A DNA stretch of 21,582 nucleotides. Source: JAEYFP01 sp047602645 (GTDB lineage: Bacteria > Bacillota > Clostridia > Lachnospirales > Lachnospiraceae). The stretch's first letter is position 1. Each line of letters starts with the position of its first letter. Location of the stretch: the NCBI GenBank assembly GCA_047602645.1, contig JASGGU010000067.1:1-21582 (forward strand), written 5' to 3'. This document shows positions 8,966 to 16,381 of the stretch, piece by piece. The notes under the pieces are model-generated. The model was not told the DNA's origin, did no database searches, and saw only the letters and a program-made list of their open reading frames with translations. Both the position numbers and the translations under genes were made by a program.

Positions 8966-9018
8966 GCCCCGGGTACCGCTTCCCTTTCATGAGGGACTGA
9001 CCACTGCGGTACCGGGGC
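8966..9018 (-). repeat. Strong GC-rich intercistronic hairpin between binding-protein and permease genes
   Basis: GCCCCGGGTACCGC (8966-8979) and GCGGTACCGGGGC (9006-9018) form a 13-bp stem with a single bulged G. Inside the 26-base loop, TCCCT (8981-8985) and AGGGA (8992-8996) can add a second stem. It lies 27 bases after the binding-protein stop (minus strand) and before the permease SD. No U-tract follows, so it is not a classical terminator. Such elements typically protect the upstream mRNA end so that the binding protein is made in excess over the permeases, as known for malE-malF. That role is inference. Confidence 0.8.
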
Positions 9019-9044
9019 GCTGTACATGCTTTATTTCCGATAGA

Positions 9045-10394
9045 CTATTTTTTTAATTCCGGCGCAAGCGCATTCATTTCTTCTTCAAACATCCTGCATG
9101 CCCCGTCAAGGTCAATGCCGGAATCACTGTTTACGGCTTCGGTAACCATTGACCATACTTCCATGATTGTGGCGTCATGCGTACTGACCGCTCTTACCTG
9201 AATATTTTCCATTGCCTTATTGAAAAGCAGATCTCCGATATTCTGACCACCGAACCAGTCATCGTATAAAGCGGCAAATTCAGGATCTTTATAGGCATCT
9301 ACATTGGAAGTATTATAATTCACGATCTCTCTTTGTGTTCTTGTTCCCTCTTCCGTACTCATCCATTTAACGAAATCATACGCCGCCTGTTTGTGTTCGG
9401 CATCTCTCGGAATCATAAATGCGGATCCACCCCAGCTAAAGCAGCCCTGAGGAGGAATCGTCAGACCCCAGTTACCTTCACCCTCAGGATCATTGGGGCG
9501 AATTACATAATTAGGCGTCCAGCCTGCACACGGATAGAAAATGTGAAGATCATCCGCATAGGAAGCGCTGTAGGCGGTGGAAGATTCCAAAATATTATCC
9601 ACAATACCCGCATCTCTGAACTTGATCATCCAATCCAGAGTTTCCTTTACAGAGGTCATATCTAATGTATCATTCTGCACAATCGGCAGAGGATTCTGAC
9701 CGTCCATGATCTGCTTTACGTTGGTCAGACTCGCAAACATGTATACCTTGTCTCCGCTTTTTTCTTTAATCTCCACTCCTTTTTCCAGAAAAGCTTCCCA
9801 CGTCGGAAACATCGCCGCGATCTCGTCCGGGTCATCCGTGCCCAGATATTCCTTTGCCAAATCCCGTTTATAGGCCAGGCCTGCCGTGCTTACATCCCAA
9901 GGGATGGCATTCAATTCACCTTTTTCATTACTGCACAGAGGCACCTGATATGCAAAAATCTGGTTCGTATCAAAAAGATAGGGCTCCGCACTCAAATCCT
10001 CCCAAATGTCCAGAGCCAGCATTGTTCCCCTTTGGTTTACCTCACTCGGAACGATATCAGGAAGCTCCAGTCCTGCACTGATTGTCGTCTGCAGTTTCTG
10101 GAACGATTCTTCCTGCTGTACCGTCACATAATCAAGTGTTACATTTGCTCCGGTCTTCTCCTTGTACGCGTTAAAAATAGTTTCAATGTCGCCCGCATTC
10201 CAGCCCCACATTGTGATCGTTTCCGGTTCTCCTGCTGCTGTTTCTTCTGCTGCCTCCGTCTTTTGTGCTTCACCACCCTTTGCCTCAGCACTTTTACTAC
10301 CGCTTTCGGCGCTTTGGCATCCTGCCAGCAAGGATACTGCCGTTACAGCAGTAAGACTTAAAGCCGTCAGTTTTTTAAATATTCTGTTCTTCAT
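9045..10394 (-). CDS. Extracellular oligosaccharide-binding lipoprotein (CUT1 ABC transporter)
   Basis: This is the substrate-binding component of the importer whose permeases follow, 449 residues. The signal is KNRIFKKL, then a hydrophobic core, then lipobox LLAGC with lipidated Cys26. A low-complexity Ser/Ala/Glu/Lys linker (to about residue 55) precedes the mature domain, which begins ETITMWGWNAGD, typical of family-1 solute-binding proteins. The start at 10394 has AAGGGAG 7 bases upstream. An in-frame ATG at 10424 would add ten residues but lies in the untranslated leader and has no SD, so it is rejected. It is the first gene of the five-gene operon and divergent from the second regulator pair. 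The ligand is probably a xylo-oligosaccharide or substituted xyloside, inferred only from the GH43 neighbour. Confidence 0.94.
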   Translation of the reverse strand: MKNRIFKKLTALSLTAVTAVSLLAGCQSAESGSKSAEAKGGEAQKTEAAEETAAGEPETITMWGWNAGDIETIFNAYKEKTGANVTLDYVTVQQEESFQKLQTTISAGLELPDIVPSEVNQRGTMLALDIWEDLSAEPYLFDTNQIFAYQVPLCSNEKGELNAIPWDVSTAGLAYKRDLAKEYLGTDDPDEIAAMFPTWEAFLEKGVEIKEKSGDKVYMFASLTNVKQIMDGQNPLPIVQNDTLDMTSVKETLDWMIKFRDAGIVDNILESSTAYSASYADDLHIFYPCAGWTPNYVIRPNDPEGEGNWGLTIPPQGCFSWGGSAFMIPRDAEHKQAAYDFVKWMSTEEGTRTQREIVNYNTSNVDAYKDPEFAALYDDWFGGQNIGDLLFNKAMENIQVRAVSTHDATIMEVWSMVTEAVNSDSGIDLDGACRMFEEEMNALAPELKK

Positions 10395-10459
10395 ACTTTT
10401 TCTCCCTTCCTTTGTCAATAACACCGTGTCATTTTGACGTGTTCTTTAGTTATAGCTAA

Positions 10460-10488
10460 ATTGTAGACGTTATTGCGGGCGGACACAA
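10460..10488 (-). promoter_or_regulatory. Candidate promoter of the sugar transporter operon
   Basis: On the minus strand, -35 TTGTGT (10483-10488) and -10 TACAAT (10460-10465) are separated by exactly 17 bases. The -10 matches the consensus at five of six positions; the -35 matches at only three, consistent with a need for an activator. The predicted transcript would start near 10453, giving a leader of about 58 bases before the ATG at 10394. Confidence 0.5.
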
Positions 10489-10494
10489 TTATTC

Positions 10495-10506
10495 AAACTA
10501 TAGTTT
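10495..10506. promoter_or_regulatory. 12-base perfect palindrome, candidate operator
   Basis: AAACTATAGTTT is perfectly self-complementary and lies just upstream of the proposed -35 of the transporter operon, centred near position -48 of that promoter. This is a typical activator position. Which protein binds it is unknown; the neighbouring AraC-type regulator is the obvious candidate, although that family usually prefers direct repeats. Confidence 0.4.
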
Positions 10507-10569
10507 CTGTATAATATTTATAGATTTCCCCGCCATGGCTTCCATCTTTTGGGACTTATGCGAAAAGCC

Positions 10570-10597
10570 TGTACATTTTGAAATTTTATGCTATGAT
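10570..10597 (+). promoter_or_regulatory. Candidate promoter of the second regulator/kinase pair
   Basis: An extended -10, TGCTATGAT (10589-10597), is preceded by a -35-like TGTACA (10570-10575) at a 16-base spacing. Transcription would start near 10604, leaving a leader of about 94 bases before the ATG at 10698. Confidence 0.45.
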
Positions 10598-10697
10598 AAT
10601 GACAAATAATGTGGTAATTTTCACATAAAACCTGTCACATTTCACAAAAGACGGGGTTCTGAGAAATATCAGGCATGCTGCAGAAAAGGAGCTTTTT

Positions 10698-12221
10698 ATG
10701 GGATATCTAAATGTATTGCTCGTAGATGATGAAAACCTTGTCGTTGAAGACTTGCAAACGCTGATCGACTGGAATTCCTGCGGTTTCCAGATTGCAGGAT
10801 TTGCCTACAACGGAATACAAACCAACCGGCTGATTCAGAAAATCCAACCGGACGTGGTATTTATGGATGTCTCTCTTCCCGATACGGACGGCATCAGCTT
10901 ATCCAGACATCTAAGGAACCGGTATCCGGATGTTATTATCATTATTTTAAGCGGCTATATGGATTTTTCCTATGCACAGGGAGCTGTGGAAATCGGTGCT
11001 CTCTCTTATCTTGTCAAACACCAGATGACTGCAGACCACCTGATTGAAGTGCTCGCCCTCGCACGCGAAACAATTGAAAAAAAGCGTCTTTCCAAGCTGC
11101 TGGGCAGCCGGCTTTTGCTGCGGGATATTCTGGAGCACAATACTCCCATGCTTGCGGAAGCGTCGGATGCCCTGTCTGCATACCGGGACTCCTTTCTGCT
11201 TCTCCTGCTCACTCCAATCACTCCTTATTTTCATAAACCGGGACAAGAGCCTTTGATCTATCAGCCGCATATTTCCGAATTGCTGGACCTGAGGGAACCC
11301 GGCATCCGCATTTTGGATATTTTTATTCATCATTCTGATTTTTTGATCTTTTTAGCCCCAGAAGCTGATACCCGGGCTGGCAGTCGTTATCGCGGCAATT
11401 TGGAACCTCTGATTAAAAAATTACAGGAGCATTTAAAGAAACAGACGGGACAGTCCTTTTTTACCCTTTATGCAGACTCAGAAACAAAGCTGTCCGGTCT
11501 CAACGGAGATTATGGATTTCTTTCTTCATCACGCGAACGATATCGTTTCCATCCGGAAAAGGAAAGCCTCTGCTTGAATATGACAAAAATCTCACCACAT
11601 ATCACACCGGATTTCTCATTTATTAACAGAGAAACTTTTATTCATTCTCATCAAAAATTTATAGGAAAGCTTGTACAATGTTTAACGCAGCTGCAGTCAG
11701 ACAAAAATCTTCCCGGCTTTATGCAGTGCTGTGAGCTGACCGTATTGCTGTTGTCCGGGTTGTCAGAGTATCACGCCTCCATAAATTTGAATTCCTCCGG
11801 AGAAGAGTGCAGCTACACCGGTCAGATTGCTTCAATTCTCATAACAGAATGCCAAAAATACTATCGGGTCTACGAACAGCAGAAAAATTATTCACCCTCC
11901 ACAAACTATATTTTGCAGTATATCCATGATCATTATAATCATACCCCTTCGCTGGCCGAAGCAGCCGCCAGATTAAAAAGCAATCCGATGTACATGGGGC
12001 AGAAATTCAAAAAAGATACCGGTCGAACTTTCCACGACTATCTGAATGAATACCGCATTGAGAAAGCCAAAGAGCTTCTCGCCTGCGGCAGCCTGAAAAT
12101 CTTTGAGGTGTCCGAACAGGTCGGCATCAGCAACAGCCAGTATTTCAGCAAGGTTTTCAAGGATCTCACCAATGTCACCCCGAATGAATACCGGCTCGGA
12201 CATTTTTCTTTTAGGAGGTAA
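10698..12221 (+). CDS. Response regulator, YesN family: receiver plus AraC-type DNA-binding domain
   Basis: This is a 507-residue regulator whose likely target is the divergent transporter operon. The receiver domain has Asp10/Asp11, phosphoacceptor Asp57 (VFMDVSLPDTDG), Ser85 and Lys107. The residue after Lys107 is His rather than the usual Pro (YLVKHQ), a small departure from the family. A variable middle region follows, and the C-terminal AraC-type domain occupies about residues 405-500 (VSEQVGISNSQYFSKVFKDL, then PNEYR). The SD AAAAGGAG lies 7 bases before the ATG. Its last two codons, AGG AGG, form the SD of the kinase gene downstream, so the pair is translationally linked. The order is regulator then kinase, opposite to the pair at 1101-4465. 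Confidence 0.95.
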   Translation: MGYLNVLLVDDENLVVEDLQTLIDWNSCGFQIAGFAYNGIQTNRLIQKIQPDVVFMDVSLPDTDGISLSRHLRNRYPDVIIIILSGYMDFSYAQGAVEIGALSYLVKHQMTADHLIEVLALARETIEKKRLSKLLGSRLLLRDILEHNTPMLAEASDALSAYRDSFLLLLLTPITPYFHKPGQEPLIYQPHISELLDLREPGIRILDIFIHHSDFLIFLAPEADTRAGSRYRGNLEPLIKKLQEHLKKQTGQSFFTLYADSETKLSGLNGDYGFLSSSRERYRFHPEKESLCLNMTKISPHITPDFSFINRETFIHSHQKFIGKLVQCLTQLQSDKNLPGFMQCCELTVLLLSGLSEYHASINLNSSGEECSYTGQIASILITECQKYYRVYEQQKNYSPSTNYILQYIHDHYNHTPSLAEAAARLKSNPMYMGQKFKKDTGRTFHDYLNEYRIEKAKELLACGSLKIFEVSEQVGISNSQYFSKVFKDLTNVTPNEYRLGHFSFRR

Positions 12222-12225
12222 ACAG

Positions 12226-14025
12226 ATGAATCGAAGCTTAAAATTTCGAATCCTCAGCCGGATGATCATCATTATTTCCATAATTTCTTTGATTCTGTCC
12301 CTGTCCATGCTGATAATTATCACCAATATTCTCAGAATTTCACTGGAAAGCCGGGCCAAAGATGATATTCAGCTTCTGACTTATCAGATAGGCGGCATTC
12401 AGGAGGATGCTGAACAGGCCAGCCGGATGCTGGCTATCAACGATAATGTACAGAATTTCCTGATCCGTGAACAGGCTTCTACGATTTCAGATGAGATCAC
12501 CTCTGTCCGCACAATGATGTCTGGCATCGAGAGAAATGTACTGTTACAAGACTATGTACAAAGCTTCTGCATCGTATCCGCCTCGCATCGGGGCTACTGG
12601 AACAACAGCCCGAACAGCAATGATTTTTTAGAATGGTTTGAAGAGAATGCGCTGGGAGGTCAGGCTGTGGATGATTTTAACGGCTTTACCAATAATTACT
12701 CGTTTCCTGTCACCGTAAACAGCTCCCAGCCCGTTCAATTGGTCAGCTATGTCTGCCCTGTAAGAGCGGTTACCAAGGGACAGCAGGTGACGATCGGACG
12801 GTTAATCATCAATTTGAATTTCGACCAGCTGCTTTATAAACTGAAAAATCAGACGACTCTTTTTGACCAGATTGCAATTTTAAATCAGGACAGAGATCTG
12901 ATGTATCTTTCCTCCGGTGATTCCGCAGTTTTTATGGAGAATGTTGCTTCCATGACCTCAACAGCGCAGAAGATCGACGGAAATTATTATAGTTTACAAT
13001 ATCTTCCCTCCACCGGATGGTATCTGGTCACTGCCGCAAACATGTCCCAGTCCTACGATCTATTACACCCTTCCTACGTGGTCATCGGTTTGCTGATTAT
13101 GTTGATCATCATCCTCTGCATTTTGGTCTTCTTATACCCGCTGCTAAATCAGATCACTCATCAGATACAGAATCTAAGCAGTGCGATTGATCAGGTCCGG
13201 TTAGGTAATCTGGATACAAGTGTGGCTTTAAACGGCTCTGAAGAGCTGAAAAATATTTCCGACGGCTTTAATCTGATGACAGTTTCCATTCAGGAGCATA
13301 TCAACAACTCCATTGAAGAAACAGAACGTTCCCAAAAGCTTTCTTTTGAGCTGTTGGTGGCTAAAATAAATCCACATTTTATTTATAATACGTTAAATTC
13401 AATTATTTATCTCGCACGCAAAGAGCAGTGCACGGATATTATCAAGATGACAAGTGCCTTTATCTATCTTCTTCAGGACAGCATTCATCTGGGACACTCT
13501 CCCCTATATGCCCGTTATGAAAATGAAGCGAAGGTCATCCGCCAATACATGATTATTCAGGAATATCGCTACAAAGACCGTTTCCAGTTTCGGCTTTCAT
13601 TCGATCCCGCCCTCAGCACCTGCTATATTCCCCGGAATATTTTGCAGCCATTAGTAGAAAACTCTCTGATTCACGGAATCTGTACAAACGACAAACCCGG
13701 TATGATTTCTCTCTCGATAGAAAAAATGGAGGAACACGTACTAATTATACTCGAAGATAACGGAATCGGAATGGAACAGGCCTATGCGGATCAGCTTTTG
13801 TCCGCGCAAACAGATACGGACGCAGATCGCCGCGCCCGTATCCGTCCGATCGGTATCAATAATATCGCCGACAGGTTACAATATCTCTTTTCCGGAACAC
13901 ATACCTTTACAATCAAGAGCCGGCCCGGCAGCGGTACGGTTATTACCATTCGAATCCCGCTTGTACAGGATCCCGGCGAAAAAAGCAATGCCGGTTTGGA
14001 CAGCGGCTTGGATAATCAACTGTGA
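12226..14025 (+). CDS. Sensor histidine kinase, YesM family
   Basis: This is the membrane sensor kinase partner of the preceding regulator, 599 residues. Membrane segments at about 12-37 and 284-304 enclose an extracellular sensing region. A HAMP linker is at about 305-357. The phosphoacceptor is His384 in INPHFIYNTLNS. The N box is NILQPLVENSLIHG (Asn479), the G1 box EDNGIGM (510-516) and the G2 box GSGT (568-571). The start at 12226 is chosen because AGGAGG (12213-12218) lies 7 bases upstream and the protein then begins with a basic tail and a membrane helix. The frame is open to 12103, but that extension only reads through the regulator gene. The 3' end overlaps the convergent gene by 10 bases. 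The C-terminal tail after about residue 580 is outside the kinase fold. Confidence 0.95.
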   Translation: MNRSLKFRILSRMIIIISIISLILSLSMLIIITNILRISLESRAKDDIQLLTYQIGGIQEDAEQASRMLAINDNVQNFLIREQASTISDEITSVRTMMSGIERNVLLQDYVQSFCIVSASHRGYWNNSPNSNDFLEWFEENALGGQAVDDFNGFTNNYSFPVTVNSSQPVQLVSYVCPVRAVTKGQQVTIGRLIINLNFDQLLYKLKNQTTLFDQIAILNQDRDLMYLSSGDSAVFMENVASMTSTAQKIDGNYYSLQYLPSTGWYLVTAANMSQSYDLLHPSYVVIGLLIMLIIILCILVFLYPLLNQITHQIQNLSSAIDQVRLGNLDTSVALNGSEELKNISDGFNLMTVSIQEHINNSIEETERSQKLSFELLVAKINPHFIYNTLNSIIYLARKEQCTDIIKMTSAFIYLLQDSIHLGHSPLYARYENEAKVIRQYMIIQEYRYKDRFQFRLSFDPALSTCYIPRNILQPLVENSLIHGICTNDKPGMISLSIEKMEEHVLIILEDNGIGMEQAYADQLLSAQTDTDADRRARIRPIGINNIADRLQYLFSGTHTFTIKSRPGSGTVITIRIPLVQDPGEKSNAGLDSGLDNQL

Positions 14026-16340
14026 GGTATCTTTTCTCTGTTTAAAAACACCTCATGAACCGCCGTTTCCCCGTTATATACCTTTACCCTGATCGCTTCC
14101 TTCTGCAAGCGCGGCGGTATGTCGGCATGGATATGAATTTTTTTACCTTCCACTGTCACATCCAAAACCTTGATGCCCCAAAGTCCGAGTGCTTTTTTTT
14201 CATGCACATCTACTGAAATCAATTCGAGCTTTTTATCCAGGTATTCCGCAGCCGCAAGAATAATCCCGCAGCCCCACAGCAAACTTGAATCATACTGCAT
14301 CCCTTCATATCCGCAATGTGCCCAGTTTTCATACGGAAGATTCTGAAAGCCGCCGTGCATTGCCGCTGCGGCACGTTCTAAATACTCCCATTTTCCAGTG
14401 TCGATGTAGTATTCATACAACAGAATCGCACAAAGTGCTTCTCTGGCATCATTCCACTCATTATCCGTATTCTGCACTGTGAAGCCTCCGAATGTATCAA
14501 TCTGTATTCCCGGATGGTTCCAGAGCTGCTGTGTCAGAAGCAGATAGTCCACCACTTCTTCCGCTTTCTCCTGATCCTCCAGGCACTTTGTCATGCGGAA
14601 TCTCTTTAAGTATGCAAAAGACGCAAATATCGCCGACAAATTACACTGTGGATACTGAGCAGTAATTCCATCATAAAAGGAAAATGATTTTTTTGCACAG
14701 GACAGAAATGTTTCCAAATCAAACCATCGCTGTCTGGGCCTCACATAGCGATCAATAAACTCTACTCCTGACATACCGGCATTTATAAAATCACCTCGAC
14801 CCAAAAATTCTCCTAACTCGAGCAGAAACAGCGCACTGGCTGCCGTTTCCGCGTTAAAATCTCTGAACTGCAGTCTGCTCGGCTCTCCCTTTTCATTAAA
14901 CCAGGATGGAATGCAGCCGTCTTCATGTTGCACCTTGAGCAAAAATTCTCCGTAAGGAATACAAAAATCCAGAATTTCCTGTTCCCTGTCCGGAAATACC
15001 TTCTTTGCCCACAGTACTAACAACCATGCCGTATAAGACATCTGAAGCGTATGAAATTCATCCCGGTATCCTGCCCAGCCGTCATCTCGCAGCCAAGTTT
15101 CCGTACCGTCCTCTTCCAAATAGCAGATAACAGGAAACATTCCGTTTGTCCGCGGCGCCCCCAAAATCAAATCCAAAATCTGGCCGGCCCGATTGACCCA
15201 TTCTCGGTTTCCCGTCTTTTCTCCATAACGGTACATTCCGTATCCGGTTACCAGTTCCTGCAGCCAGCAGGCGAACCATGCATCGTGTTTATAATTGGTT
15301 CTGCTGAACCATTCCCCCTGTCTTCTTCCGGTTACGGCTCCTACTGTTTTTCCGTTTTTCTCATAGGTATAAAAATCTTCCGCCGTCCGTCTGTCCCATA
15401 TTTCCTCTTCCCATTGCCGCAGAGTGAAAATTTCGGGAAAGCGCACATTCTCATATAAATCCTCACAGGTTTCCTCTCTGTAGGCTTTATATCTATTCCA
15501 AAGATAACGCACCGCTTCCCGATATCCCAGCTTATACGGGGCCTGCCGAACCATAAGCGTATAGCAGTAGGTGCAGGATTCTCCTGCCTCCAAATGAATC
15601 TGTACAAAGGAACTATCGCTTCCTCTGATAATATGTGTATGTCCCGCTTCGCAGGGCTGATCCGGCTTAAGTCCTCTGATCCCCACTCCCCCATAGGAAA
15701 ACCAAGGGTGAATATTTTCCGTCACATTCAGATCCATTCCCAACGGCAGCCTTTCCAGATCCGCTTCCAATATGCCCTCCAGCCCGGCTATAATACCTGC
15801 AAATATCTCGTTTTGCTGCATCATCACGATTGGCGTGCGAAAATTGTAATGAGAAATAATGTCCATCGGGACACTTTTGATTCTCTGACTCCATACAAAA
15901 TCTAACGGTCCTTCCTGTGCCGTATCTGTCTCCCGCTTCGGAATCATATAATTCCATTTATCCTCTGCTGCGCGAAGGCAAAGGCTCTTTTTCGCAGTTA
16001 AGGTAACTCGGAAATGGATCGTATGTTCACAAGTATTCAACTGCTCATCACCATCTTTTTTCAACAGCTTTTCCATGCTGATTTCTCTGTGCAGCGTATA
16101 ATCCGGATGTTCAGCCAAAACACGCAGAATGCCATTTTCCTGTCCCAGATCCTCTATCTGCTCCTGTTCCTGATAGTAAACAGCAAACAACCTTTCATCC
16201 AGCAATCCTGTCACATGCGGGAAGGATTCCAGTACAAGCCTATCTCCGTCCTCTCCCTTTAAATAAATTTGCTCCCGATAAGATGTATTGTCTCCGGCAC
16301 ATACTAATTTTAATTTCTTATTTTCTATGATACGTTCCAT
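14016..16340 (-). CDS. Large protein of unrecognised family, probably a six-hairpin (alpha/alpha) glycoside hydrolase
   Basis: I do not recognise the family. The protein has 774 residues from ATG 16340, or 795 from ATG 16403. Numbering from 16403, residues about 25-300 look beta-rich, like the N-terminal sandwich of many glycosidases. Residues about 330-720 are helical and rich in Trp, Tyr and acidic residues, with paired-helix repeats resembling an (alpha/alpha)6 barrel: YKHDAWFACWLQELVTGYG, DDGWAGYRDEFHTLQMSYTAW, and FTVQNTDNEWNDAREA, whose acidic residues are possible catalytic ones. A short beta-rich tail follows. There is no signal peptide, so it is cytoplasmic. It follows the GH78 gene by 41 bases and is probably co-transcribed, suggesting action on rhamnose-containing glycans. 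The start is uncertain: 16403 overlaps the GH78 gene without an SD, and 16340 has only a distant one. Confidence 0.75.
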   Translation of the reverse strand: MERIIENKKLKLVCAGDNTSYREQIYLKGEDGDRLVLESFPHVTGLLDERLFAVYYQEQEQIEDLGQENGILRVLAEHPDYTLHREISMEKLLKKDGDEQLNTCEHTIHFRVTLTAKKSLCLRAAEDKWNYMIPKRETDTAQEGPLDFVWSQRIKSVPMDIISHYNFRTPIVMMQQNEIFAGIIAGLEGILEADLERLPLGMDLNVTENIHPWFSYGGVGIRGLKPDQPCEAGHTHIIRGSDSSFVQIHLEAGESCTYCYTLMVRQAPYKLGYREAVRYLWNRYKAYREETCEDLYENVRFPEIFTLRQWEEEIWDRRTAEDFYTYEKNGKTVGAVTGRRQGEWFSRTNYKHDAWFACWLQELVTGYGMYRYGEKTGNREWVNRAGQILDLILGAPRTNGMFPVICYLEEDGTETWLRDDGWAGYRDEFHTLQMSYTAWLLVLWAKKVFPDREQEILDFCIPYGEFLLKVQHEDGCIPSWFNEKGEPSRLQFRDFNAETAASALFLLELGEFLGRGDFINAGMSGVEFIDRYVRPRQRWFDLETFLSCAKKSFSFYDGITAQYPQCNLSAIFASFAYLKRFRMTKCLEDQEKAEEVVDYLLLTQQLWNHPGIQIDTFGGFTVQNTDNEWNDAREALCAILLYEYYIDTGKWEYLERAAAAMHGGFQNLPYENWAHCGYEGMQYDSSLLWGCGIILAAAEYLDKKLELISVDVHEKKALGLWGIKVLDVTVEGKKIHIHADIPPRLQKEAIRVKVYNGETAVHEVFLNREKIPHS

Positions 16341-16368
16341 TGTTACTTGCCATGTCTTCCCTGCACAT
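16318..16368 (-). other. 16-codon mini-ORF with the only good SD at the gene junction
   Basis: The best SD in the GH78/unknown-gene junction, AAAGGGGG (16374-16381), is 5 bases before an ATG at 16368. That ATG opens a 16-codon frame (MCREDMASNNGTYHRK) ending at 16318. It is out of frame with the large gene and overlaps its internal ATG at 16340. It could be a short coupling ORF that delivers ribosomes to 16340, chance, or the trace of a one-base frameshift or sequencing error at the true start. Confidence 0.3.
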
Positions 16369-16381
16369 GGCTTCCCCCTTT

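Larger units (their letters stand above)
10395..10697. promoter_or_regulatory. Divergent regulatory region between transporter operon and second two-component pair
   Basis: This roughly 300-base AT-rich spacer has no plausible gene. It holds one candidate promoter for each direction, a perfect 12-base palindrome at 10495-10506, and a cluster of CACAT boxes (TCACAT at 10621-10626 and 10635-10640, plus ATGTG at 10610-10614) in the leader of the regulator gene. AraC-type regulators often bind direct repeats, so the TCACAT pair, 14 bases apart, is a possible autoregulatory site. This is by eye only. Confidence 0.5.

Noticed and set aside
8966..9018. Intercistronic hairpin as an intrinsic terminator
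   Set aside because: No U-tract follows on the minus strand, and downstream operon genes show no separate promoter.
8944..9027. N-terminal extension of the MalF-type permease to ATG 9027
   Set aside because: The 28 extra residues are encoded across the intercistronic hairpin, have no SD, and do not resemble the family N-terminus. ATG 8943 has a well-placed SD.
10461..10475. cre-like sequence TTGTAGACGTTATTG near the transporter promoter
   Set aside because: It has at least three mismatches to the cre consensus at informative positions, so it is too weak to call.
12103..12225. N-terminal extension of the second sensor kinase to ATG 12103
   Set aside because: It overlaps the regulator gene in another frame. 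The AGGAGG at 12213-12218 fixes the start at 12226.
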